From the NCBI GenBank assembly GCA_026389415.1, contig JAPLHX010000334.1, forward strand, positions 1-8,871: a DNA stretch of 8,871 nucleotides, in the 5' to 3' direction. Positions 1 to 5,844 of this stretch are shown one piece after another; within the stretch, counting starts at the first letter, position 1; every line of letters begins with the position of its first letter. Origin of the DNA: Coprothermobacterota bacterium. Lineage in GTDB: Bacteria; Caldisericota; JANLFM01. The notes below the pieces were generated by a model. The model did not search any database, was not told the origin of the DNA, and saw nothing but the letters and a program-made list of their open reading frames with translations. Position numbers and translations under genes: made by a program.

Positions 1-585
1 TCCTCGATCAGCCAGATGGGGTATGTGCTATTTGGATTCGCCACGCTTCTACCATTGGGGTTTGGCGGTTCGATCTTCAATTTATTCAATCAGGCGGCGA
101 CCAAGCTGGCTTTGTTCATTGCCTTGGGGATGGTGGCGGAACAGGCGGGTACCTACCAGATTGATGCCTTAGGCGGTTGGGCCAAGCGCTTGCCGTTGGC
201 CGGTGTGGTGGCCACCGCGGCGATGCTATCGCTCGTCGGCGCTCCGCCGATGCTGGGATTCTGGCCGGAATTCTTGACATTTAGCGCCGGCTTCCAGACG
301 GGCCAGATCGCGATCACGATTCTCGCTCTGGTCGCCACCGTGCTTTCCGCGGCCTACGCTTTGCGCCTGATCCGTTTCACTTTCTTTGGCCCTTTGACAA
401 CTCAGCCTGCGGCAGCACGTCTGAACAGCCTGCGGCAGCACGTCCTGCTGAGGCCGGCCTGGACGGGTACGCTGGCATTGCTGATTTGCTTCCTGGTGCT
501 CTTGGTGTTCGGGGTCTATCCGGCCCCGGCTTTCGAGCTGGTACGGCAGGCTCTGAGCTTTATCGGTTTCGGTTTGGGAGGATAA
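1..585 (+). CDS. Antiporter-like membrane subunit of group 4 hydrogenase (NuoM/MrpD-like), 5' truncated
   Basis: The reading frame is open from the left edge, so the start lies outside the window; the first visible residues, SSISQMGYVLFG, are a standard internal motif of the proton-conducting NuoL/M/N and MrpA/D family. About 194 codons remain, with several hydrophobic membrane helices. A Lys in NQAATKLALF (visible residue 35) matches a conserved channel residue. SLVGAPPMLGFWPEF carries Glu (visible residue 90) where NuoL and NuoN have Lys, as in NuoM and MrpD. Its likely role is ion translocation across the cytoplasmic membrane, driven by the hydrogenase. Two copies of the 18-bp repeat (403-443) encode the segment QPAAARLNSLRQHV, in a loop between helices. 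The stop is immediately followed by the next ATG. The family is secure; the exact subunit is not. Confidence 0.9.
   Translation, partial: SSISQMGYVLFGFATLLPLGFGGSIFNLFNQAATKLALFIALGMVAEQAGTYQIDALGGWAKRLPLAGVVATAAMLSLVGAPPMLGFWPEFLTFSAGFQTGQIAITILALVATVLSAAYALRLIRFTFFGPLTTQPAAARLNSLRQHVLLRPAWTGTLALLICFLVLLVFGVYPAPAFELVRQALSFIGFGLGG
403..443 (+). repeat. 18-bp repeat doublet inside the first antiporter gene
   Basis: Two copies of CAGCCTGCGGCAGCACGT lie at 403-420 and 426-443, separated by CTGAA, giving a 23-bp period. Both have the CACGT variant. They are read in two different frames of the same protein (QPAAAR, then SLRQHV). Removing both 18-mers leaves ACT CTG AAC CTG CTG, which stays in frame. 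The linker closely matches the one (TTGAA) in the doublet at 7854-7894. Confidence 0.9.
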
Positions 586-2055
586 ATGAACGCGACGACT
601 CTCTTACAGACCTCGATCGGTTTCCTGGTGCTGGGGGCCATTGCCAGTTATCTGGGCGGAGCGCTGTTCCGCGAGCGGGAGCGCTTGGTTTCCAGTGTAG
701 TCGCCTTCCTGGCCCTCCTTGGCAGCGTAGTCTCCCTGGCATTTTTGTTTCCCCTGCTCCAGCAGGGAAGTCAATCCGTGGTACTTTTCGGGTTCCTGCA
801 ATGGCAGGTGGATCTGTTGGGCTGGATCGTCAGTATGGTGGGCCTGGTTCTCGGTCTGGTGGTTACGCTGTACTCGATCGACTACATGAAAGACGACAAC
901 GGGCACCGAGCCTTCTTCCCATTGCTGCTCCTGGTGCTAGTGGCCGTGATCGGATTAGGCTTCGCCTTCGATTTGTTTAATATTTACCTCTTTTTCGAGT
1001 TGCTGGCTCTTGCCTCCTTCGCCTTGGTAGCGTTTCACAAGAACCACTGGGAACCGGTGGAAGCCGGCATCAAATTCCTGGTGGCTTCCGCGACCGGTTC
1101 GGCGCTGGTTTTGCTAGGTGTCGCTCTGGTCTACATGAACTTCGGTACGCTGAATTTGTTCGACCTATTCAACCTGACGCGCCAGACCTCAATCAGCATC
1201 TGGCTACCGATCACCTGTTTCGTGGTCGGCTTCGGCATCAAGGCTGCGATCTTCCCGCTGCACACCTGGTTACCGGATGCCCACTCTGAGGCGCCTTCCG
1301 GCATCTCCGCGATGTTGTCCGGGATCATCATCGAGGCCGGGCTCTTCGCTCTGCTGCGGGTGATGCTGGCCATGGGGACCAGCTTGCCCTGGGGGCAGAT
1401 CTTGATTTGGTTCTCTCTATTGACGATGACCGCGGGCAACCTGATGGCTTTGACCCAAAAACAAATCAAACGGATGCTGGCTTATTCCTCTGTGGCCCAG
1501 ATGGGCTACATCCTTCTTGGGATCGGCGTCGGGATCGCTTATGCGGTGCCGGCCGGTACCGCGGGTGGACTCTTCCATATCACCACGCATGCTGCCATGA
1601 AGGGCCTTGCCTTCCTTTGCGCCGGTGCGCTGATCTTACGCTTAGGCTCCAAGAATCTGGACGACATGCGGGGAGCCGGCTGGCGGATGCCAGTGACCGC
1701 GATCACCTTCACCATCGCGGTGCTTTCTTTAGCCGGCGTTCCTCCCTTCGCCGGCTTCATGAGCAAGTTACTGATTTACCAATCCGGTATCCAGAGCGCA
1801 ACCACTCTCGGCTGGGTCGCTTCTTTCGTCGCCATTTTCAACTCCGTTCTGTCCTTGGGCTACTACCTGCCGGCGGTGGGGATTCTTTACGCCAAGAATC
1901 CTGCTCCCGGGGTCTCCACGATCAAGGAGGCTCCGTGGACGATGGTCCTCGCCCTGTTGGTATTGGCGCTAATCGTGTTGTACCTGGGGATCTCCCCCGA
2001 TCCCGTTCGCTCCTGGGCATTCCAGTCGTTTACGCTGCTGCAAGGAGGGTTCTAA
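586..2055 (+). CDS. Antiporter-like proton-conducting membrane subunit (NuoN/MbhH-like)
   Basis: This complete 489-residue, highly hydrophobic protein belongs to the NuoL/M/N and MrpA/D proton-conducting family (Proton_antipo_M type), and its length is normal for it. The channel residues are in place: Glu138 in FFELLALAS, Lys219 in FGIKAAIFP, His226 in PLHTWLPDAHSEAPS, His335 and Lys339 in HAAMKGLAF, and Lys394 in FAGFMSKLL. It should form one ion pathway of the hydrogenase membrane arm, next to the preceding subunit. The ATG directly follows the upstream stop and has GGGAGG at 576-581. The next gene also starts directly after its stop, which indicates a tight operon. The two adjacent antiporter-like genes recall the H and H' subunits of Mbx-type complexes, or HyfB/D/F. 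The family is certain; the subunit name is not. Confidence 0.93.
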   Translation: MNATTLLQTSIGFLVLGAIASYLGGALFRERERLVSSVVAFLALLGSVVSLAFLFPLLQQGSQSVVLFGFLQWQVDLLGWIVSMVGLVLGLVVTLYSIDYMKDDNGHRAFFPLLLLVLVAVIGLGFAFDLFNIYLFFELLALASFALVAFHKNHWEPVEAGIKFLVASATGSALVLLGVALVYMNFGTLNLFDLFNLTRQTSISIWLPITCFVVGFGIKAAIFPLHTWLPDAHSEAPSGISAMLSGIIIEAGLFALLRVMLAMGTSLPWGQILIWFSLLTMTAGNLMALTQKQIKRMLAYSSVAQMGYILLGIGVGIAYAVPAGTAGGLFHITTHAAMKGLAFLCAGALILRLGSKNLDDMRGAGWRMPVTAITFTIAVLSLAGVPPFAGFMSKLLIYQSGIQSATTLGWVASFVAIFNSVLSLGYYLPAVGILYAKNPAPGVSTIKEAPWTMVLALLVLALIVLYLGISPDPVRSWAFQSFTLLQGGF

Positions 2056-2373
2056 ATGGATATCCTGATCCTCCCCCTTATTTTCATCGGGTTCCTGATG
2101 GTGGCCTTCCTATTGGGTTGGAGTGGCCGTCGGATGGCCCCTAAAGAGCCAACGGAGAGCGAGGCGGAGACCTCTTACGCCGGTGGTGAAAATATCCCGG
2201 GCGAAAAGCGGTTCCCCGGATATAAGGCGTTCTACCCGGTGGCTCTGTTCTTCACAGTGCTGCATGTGTTGGCCCTGCTCTTGGCATTGTTGCCTCAAGG
2301 ACCGACCTGGTGGTTGGGTCTTTCCTTCGCGGGAATAATTGGCTTTGCTTTAGCAGTTTTAATAATGAGGTGA
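2056..2373 (+). CDS. Small NuoA/MbhI-like membrane subunit
   Basis: The protein has 105 residues and three predicted membrane helices (about residues 3-22, 58-80 and 85-103). A short polar loop carries TSYAGGENIPGEKR, resembling the Y-x-CGE loop of NuoA-like and Mbh-type small subunits, although the usual Cys is Gly here. FYPVALFFTVLHVLALLLA matches the second helix of that family. In complex I relatives this subunit packs against the NuoH-like subunit and links the peripheral arm to the membrane arm. The start is supported by AAGGAGGG at 2042-2049, and the ATG abuts the preceding stop. The assignment rests on size, topology and its place between antiporter and small subunit genes, so a lineage-specific membrane subunit remains possible. 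Confidence 0.7.
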   Translation: MDILILPLIFIGFLMVAFLLGWSGRRMAPKEPTESEAETSYAGGENIPGEKRFPGYKAFYPVALFFTVLHVLALLLALLPQGPTWWLGLSFAGIIGFALAVLIMR

Positions 2374-2378
2374 TCATG
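2367..2378 (+). promoter_or_regulatory. Ribosome binding site plus repeat-derived start of the small subunit
   Basis: GAGGTGATC at 2367-2375 is a long match to the anti-Shine-Dalgarno complement and is followed at once by ATG at 2376. That ATG is part of the 18-bp repeat. The site overlaps the stop of the upstream gene (TGA, 2371-2373), which suggests coupled translation. It decides the start: a longer in-frame reading from about 2310 overlaps the upstream gene and lacks family similarity. Confidence 0.7.
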
Positions 2379-2391
2379 CTGCCGCAGGCTG
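2374..2391 (-). repeat. 18-bp repeat covering the start codon of the small subunit
   Basis: Read on the minus strand this is CAGCCTGCGGCAGCATGA, with one mismatch at its end to the consensus. On the + strand it reads as ATG CTG CCG CAG GCT, the first five codons (MLPQA) of the small subunit. An in-frame TTG lies at 2394, 18 bp after the ATG, and may be the ancestral start (inference). Confidence 0.88.
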
Positions 2392-2822
2392 TTTTGTCTA
2401 AGATCATAAATTGGTCCCGATACACATCGCCCTGGATCATCCACTTCAATGCCGGTGGATGCAATGGATGCGATATCGAAACGTTGGCGGCATTGACGCC
2501 CCGGTTCGACGTAGAACGCTTTGGCATCCTGCTAAAGGGTACGCCCCGCCATGCCGATGTGCTGGTCGTGACCGGTCCCTCCAACCAGCAGATCAAGGAC
2601 CGTCTGCGCCGCATTTATGACCAGATGCCCCACCCGAAGTTCGTGGTGGCGGTGGGTTCCTGTGCGATTTCCGGCGGAGTCTTCCGTGGCTGTTACAACA
2701 CTCAGGGTGGCATGGACGAGGTGCTTCCGGTCACGGCCTACGTCCCTGGCTGTCCGCCCCGCCCCGACGCAATTATTCAGGGCATCTATGTCCTGCTGGA
2801 GAAATTAAAAAAAGGAGGCTAG
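2376..2822 (+). CDS. Group 4 [NiFe] hydrogenase small subunit (NuoB/MbhJ-like, [4Fe-4S])
   Basis: The 148-residue protein is the electron-transfer subunit that binds the [4Fe-4S] cluster nearest the active site. The cluster ligands are visible: Cys29 and Cys32 in GGCNGCDIE, Cys96 in VGSCAISGG and Cys126 in VPGCPPRP. The CxxC spacing of the first pair fits group 4 hydrogenases rather than the CC pair of complex I NuoB. It passes electrons from the NuoI-like subunit to the large subunit on the cytoplasmic side of the membrane. Its first residues, MLPQA, come entirely from the 18-bp repeat, and family-like sequence starts near LSKIINWSRY. An extra Cys106 is not expected to be a ligand. AAGGAGG for the next gene lies inside its last codons. 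Confidence 0.93.
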   Translation: MLPQAVLSKIINWSRYTSPWIIHFNAGGCNGCDIETLAALTPRFDVERFGILLKGTPRHADVLVVTGPSNQQIKDRLRRIYDQMPHPKFVVAVGSCAISGGVFRGCYNTQGGMDEVLPVTAYVPGCPPRPDAIIQGIYVLLEKLKKGG

Positions 2823-2828
2823 GACATG
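2812..2828 (+). promoter_or_regulatory. Ribosome binding site with repeat-derived start of the NuoC-like gene
   Basis: AAGGAGG at 2812-2818 is followed by a 7-base spacer and ATG at 2826, inside the 18-bp repeat. A second in-frame ATG at 2844 is 25 bases from this site, too far for normal use. The repeat therefore sits between the binding site and the probable ancestral start. Confidence 0.75.
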
Positions 2829-2841
2829 CTGCCGCAGGCTG
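2824..2841 (-). repeat. 18-bp repeat covering the start codon of the NuoC-like gene
   Basis: This is an exact copy in minus orientation (+ strand ACATGCTGCCGCAGGCTG). It supplies the start codon and the residues MLPQA. It is followed by GAT and then ATG AAC TGG, so removing 18 bp leaves a normal gene starting at MNWIKIP. Confidence 0.9.
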
Positions 2842-3212
2842 ATATGAACTGGATCAAGATCCCGGCGGAAACCATTCGCCAATACACTAGCGACCTGATC
2901 ACCAAAGGAGAGTTCCGTCACCTTTCCACCATCACCGGGTACCAGGACGGCGAAACCATCTGCCTCCTTTACCACTTCCTGGTCCCGCAAGGTGGCCTCA
3001 ACGTCCGTGTCTGCGTGCCATTGGCCAATCCCGTATTGCCCTCCATTAGCCCGGTGCTGATCGGGGCAATCCTCTACGAGCGGGAGATCCAGGATTTACT
3101 GGGCGTACGCTTCGAGGGCATTGTGGACGCAAGACGCGTGATCTTGCCCGATCATTTCCCCCAGGATGTCTTCCCGTTGCGGAAAGACTTCAAGAAGGAG
3201 GATCTTCCATGA
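2826..3212 (+). CDS. NuoC/MbhK-like hydrogenase subunit (30 kDa-subunit family)
   Basis: The 128-residue soluble protein contains the family signature YEREIQDLLGVRFEG near residues 83-97 and ends in DVFPLRKDFKKEDLP, like the C-terminus of NuoC and hydrogenase K subunits. It is shorter than many NuoC proteins but within the range of group 4 versions. It is expected to bind the large subunit in the peripheral arm; it carries no cofactor of its own. The repeat-derived residues MLPQA precede a likely older start at Met7 (position 2844). Its stop overlaps the next start (ATGA), so translation of the two is probably coupled. Confidence 0.88.
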   Translation: MLPQADMNWIKIPAETIRQYTSDLITKGEFRHLSTITGYQDGETICLLYHFLVPQGGLNVRVCVPLANPVLPSISPVLIGAILYEREIQDLLGVRFEGIVDARRVILPDHFPQDVFPLRKDFKKEDLP

Positions 3213-4383
3213 GCGAACACATTACCCTTCCGATAGGCCCCCAGCACCCACTGCTGAAAGAACCAGTGCATTTCAGGTTCACTCTGGACGGCGAACGGAT
3301 CGTGGACGTAGACATCCGGCTGGGATACAACCACCGCGGTATTGAAAAGGCGGCGGAGGAAAGAACCTATATTCAGGACCTCTACATGATCGAGCGAATC
3401 TGTGGGATCTGCTCGCACGTGCACGCTACCAACTTCGTGCAGGCGACGGAAGGGGTCCTAAAAACAGATGTTCCGCCCCGGGCCTTGTATCTGCGGGTCG
3501 TGGTCGGTGAGTTGGAGCGGATCCACAGCCATCTGCTCTGGCTGGGGGTAGCTGGGCACGAGATCGGTTTCGACACCCTGTTCCAGGTAGTTTGGCGCGA
3601 CCGGGAGATTGTGCAAGACCTTCTGGAGCTGATTACAGGCAACCGCGTGAATTATGGCATGAATACCATCGGCGGGGTTCGCAAGGACCTGAACCCGGCG
3701 GCGATCGAAGAAACGCTAAAGGGACTAAAGGTCCTGGAGGAGCGCACGAATTATTACGCTCAAGTGGTTCAGGCCGACAGCACCTTCATCGCCCGCGTCT
3801 CCGGCGTGGGTCCGCTGCCCAAGGAACTAGCGATCTCATCCTGCGCCTGTGGCCCGACGGCCCGCGGATCGGGAGTGGATTATGATGTCCGGCGCGACCT
3901 GCCCTACGCTGCCTACAACGAGATATCACCTCCGACCGTGGCGATGTGCTGGGCCGCGCACTGGTGAGGGTGGGCGAGACCATCGAGGCCATCAGGATCA
4001 TTCGCTATGCGTTGGAACATCTGCCGGCTGGGCCTATTGCGGTTCGTGTTCCGCGAAAAGTCCCGGTCGGAGAGTACTTCTCACGCTATGAAGCCCCCCG
4101 CGGCGAAGCGATCCTCTATCTGCGCGGCAACGGGACGGAAAAACCGGACCGGGTGAAGGTGCGTGCTCCCACCCTGGCCAACCTGGTCTCGATTCGCCAC
4201 ACTCTCTTGAACCAACAGCTAGCGGATATCCCGATTATCGTCGCGGCCATCGATCCTTGCCTTTCCTGCACCGACCGCGTGGTGCTCTTGCAGCAGGTCG
4301 GTGCCCGCGAGGGCGAGATCCTGCATTGGGCTGAATTCCGACGAATCAGCCTGCGGCAGCATGTCCTGGCGAAGAAACTGTGA
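3209..4383 (+). pseudogene. Group 4 [NiFe] hydrogenase large subunit (NuoD/MbhL-like), interrupted by a frameshift
   Basis: This gene encodes the catalytic subunit that holds the Ni-Fe centre. The first frame (3209-3967) has RGIEKAAEERTY, the Ni ligands Cys65 and Cys68 in RICGICSHVHATNF, and GPTARGSGVDYDVRRD. After PYAAYNE (about 3920) similarity moves to the frame that ends at 4383: TSDRGDVLGRALVRVGE, and the second ligand pair in DPCLSCTDR (4252-4278). Both CxxC motifs are present, so this is a hydrogenase type and not a cluster-less NuoD. The shift equals a net loss of 3n+1 bases; compared with the usual spacing a few residues also seem missing, so a deletion of about 10-13 bases is likely. 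It could be a sequence error or a real inactivating change. The tail after Arg at 4276-4278 (34 residues) is the expected HycI-cleaved peptide and contains the repeat. AAGGAGG lies at 3195-3201. Confidence 0.88.
4347..4364 (+). repeat. 18-bp repeat in the cleavable C-terminal tail of the large subunit
   Basis: This exact copy, CAGCCTGCGGCAGCATGT, is read as part of ISLRQHVL just before the stop. Deleting 18 bp would give R-I-L-A-K-K-L in the same frame. It lies downstream of the presumed protease cut after DPCLSCTDR, so its residues would not be in the mature enzyme. It also ends 15 bases before the next start codon. Confidence 0.9.
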
Positions 4384-5339
4384 ACGCACTTTGGCTGATT
4401 TTTCAAGTGCTGGTTTTTCCGGGATTCCTTTTCTTGGCCGTTTGCGCCTTGGTGTTGCAATGGTTGGACCGAAAGCTCTACGCCCGCTTTCAGAATCGGG
4501 TGGGCCCGCCTTTCATCCAACCATTGGCGGACCTGATCAAGCTATTTTCCAAGGAAACCATCGTGCCCAAGAACGCAGAGCAGGGCTTGTTCCGCAACCT
4601 TCCGTATTTCTCCTTTGCCGCCGTGGTGACGTCCTTCCTATCGATCCCGATCTATACTGCGAATGCGGTGGTCTCCTATCCCGGCGATCTGGTGATCATA
4701 GCCTATCTGTTGACCATCCCCACGCTGGTGATGGCGTTGGCTGGTTGGAGTTCCTGCACGGCATATAGCATCATCGGCGGTATCCGAACGCTGTCCCAGC
4801 TTTTTGCTTATGAGGTCCCCTTCTTTTTAGCTCTATTGACCCCGGCATTACTGTTGGGAACCTGGAACATCGCCGAGATATCCCAACGGTTGCCCGCATT
4901 CCTGATGGCCAATCCGTTTTACTTCATCCCGGTGATCCTGGCATTCTTGGTCGGCGTAATCTCGCTGCAAGGAAAGCTAGAGCGGAAACCGTTCGACATC
5001 CCGGACGCAGAAACCGAGATCGTGGCGGGACCTTTCACGGAATACTCCGGCCGCTTGTTTGGTATTTTCCGTCTCAGTCTGGACATGGAATTCGTGGTCG
5101 GTGCCTCGTTACTGGCCTCCGTGTTCCTAGGAGGAGCCACTTCCTTTTTCGGAATTCCGGCCATTCTTTCCTATTTGATCAAAACCCTCTTCATCGTCTT
5201 CGTGCTGGCGTACATCAAATCAGCAGTAGCCCGAATCCGGATCGACCAGATGATCCGCTTCGGCTGGCGCGTGCTGGCTCCCCTGAGCCTGTTGGGAATG
5301 TTGCTGGTGGTGATCTTCAACAAGGGAGGCCTATTGTGA
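4380..5339 (+). CDS. NuoH/MbhM-like membrane anchor subunit
   Basis: The 319-residue membrane protein has about eight hydrophobic segments. Conserved NuoH family features are the first loop QWLDRKLYARFQNRVGPP, followed by IQPLADLIKLFSKE, and the acidic segment DIPDAETEIVAGPFTEYSG near residues 205-223. In this family the subunit anchors the peripheral hydrogenase arm to the membrane and links electron transfer to ion pumping. The GTG start overlaps the large-subunit stop (GTGA). No strong ribosome binding site is visible; only purine-rich GCGAAGAAAC precedes it, so translation is probably coupled to the upstream gene. The gene ends in another GTGA overlap. The length is normal. Confidence 0.92.
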   Translation: MNALWLIFQVLVFPGFLFLAVCALVLQWLDRKLYARFQNRVGPPFIQPLADLIKLFSKETIVPKNAEQGLFRNLPYFSFAAVVTSFLSIPIYTANAVVSYPGDLVIIAYLLTIPTLVMALAGWSSCTAYSIIGGIRTLSQLFAYEVPFFLALLTPALLLGTWNIAEISQRLPAFLMANPFYFIPVILAFLVGVISLQGKLERKPFDIPDAETEIVAGPFTEYSGRLFGIFRLSLDMEFVVGASLLASVFLGGATSFFGIPAILSYLIKTLFIVFVLAYIKSAVARIRIDQMIRFGWRVLAPLSLLGMLLVVIFNKGGLL

Positions 5340-5809
5340 GCAAACATGCTGCCGCAGGCTTGGTTCATACCCGGCCCGGCGCCATCTGGCGAGAAATCAC
5401 CAAGAACCTGGGGCGCAAACCAGCGACCCGAATGTACCCCAAGGAGCGACCCGTCCTGCCGCCCAATTTCCGCGGGCGGCCCGTGTTCAACCCTAAAGGT
5501 GGCTGTGTGGGGTGCATGCTCTGCGTAAGGGATTGCCCCTCCGATGCCGTCAAGATCAGCAAGATCGGGGAGAAGCAATTCTCAGCCACGTTCAATCTGG
5601 ACAATTGCATTTATTGTGGCCAATGCGCCGATTCCTGCGCAAAAAAAGTGATCTCCATGAGCAAAGAGTTCGAGTTGGCCGCATTTGACCGCTCCACCCT
5701 GACAAACACCACGGATAGCGACCCGCCACCGCCTAAGGTGGCAGAAACGAAGCTGAGCAGCGAGGAAGTCGCCTGCGAAACACCAGAAATTCCGGAAACG
5801 AAGGCCTAG
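5336..5809 (+). CDS. NuoI/MbhN-like two-[4Fe-4S] ferredoxin subunit
   Basis: The 157-residue protein has two ferredoxin motifs: CVGCMLCVRDCP with Cys57, 60, 63 and 67, and CIYCGQCADSCA with Cys91, 94, 97 and 101. Together they bind two [4Fe-4S] clusters that should accept electrons from soluble ferredoxin and hand them to the small subunit. NLGRKPATRMYPKERP before the first motif is typical of NuoI. The GTG start at 5336 has GGGAGG at 5324-5329 and overlaps the upstream stop. Residues 4-8 (HAAAG) come from the 18-bp repeat, read in a different frame from the MLPQA copies; the repeat's own ATG at 5346 is out of frame here. About 45 residues after the clusters form a low-complexity acidic, Pro-rich tail. 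Confidence 0.92.
   Translation: MSKHAAAGLVHTRPGAIWREITKNLGRKPATRMYPKERPVLPPNFRGRPVFNPKGGCVGCMLCVRDCPSDAVKISKIGEKQFSATFNLDNCIYCGQCADSCAKKVISMSKEFELAAFDRSTLTNTTDSDPPPPKVAETKLSSEEVACETPEIPETKA
5344..5361 (-). repeat. 18-bp repeat in the N-terminus of the NuoI-like gene
   Basis: This minus-oriented copy differs from the consensus in its last + strand base (T for G). It is translated in frame as HAAAG. Removing 18 bp would leave GTG AGC AAG GTT CAT, an intact frame. Confidence 0.88.
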
Positions 5810-5844
5810 CACTCCTTCACGACATCTTCCAGCGTCGTCCCCTG

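Noticed and set aside
416..425. Neisseria-type DNA uptake sequence (GCACGTCTGAA resembles GCCGTCTGAA)
   Set aside because: The match is partial, occurs once, and is created by the repeat edge plus linker; the other copies do not contain it. A different uptake signal in this organism remains possible.
2310..2375. Longer N-terminus for the small subunit starting at 2310
   Set aside because: It would overlap the NuoA-like gene by 64 bases in another frame, has no family similarity, and a strong ribosome binding site points to ATG 2376.
3946..4383. Independent gene starting at GTG 3946
   Set aside because: Its sequence is the direct continuation of the large subunit, with the second Ni-ligand motif; it is the frameshifted second half.
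5346..5528. Separate 60-codon gene starting at the repeat ATG in the NuoI-like gene
   Set aside because: It lies in another frame of a gene with clear ferredoxin motifs, and has no binding site of its own or recognisable features.
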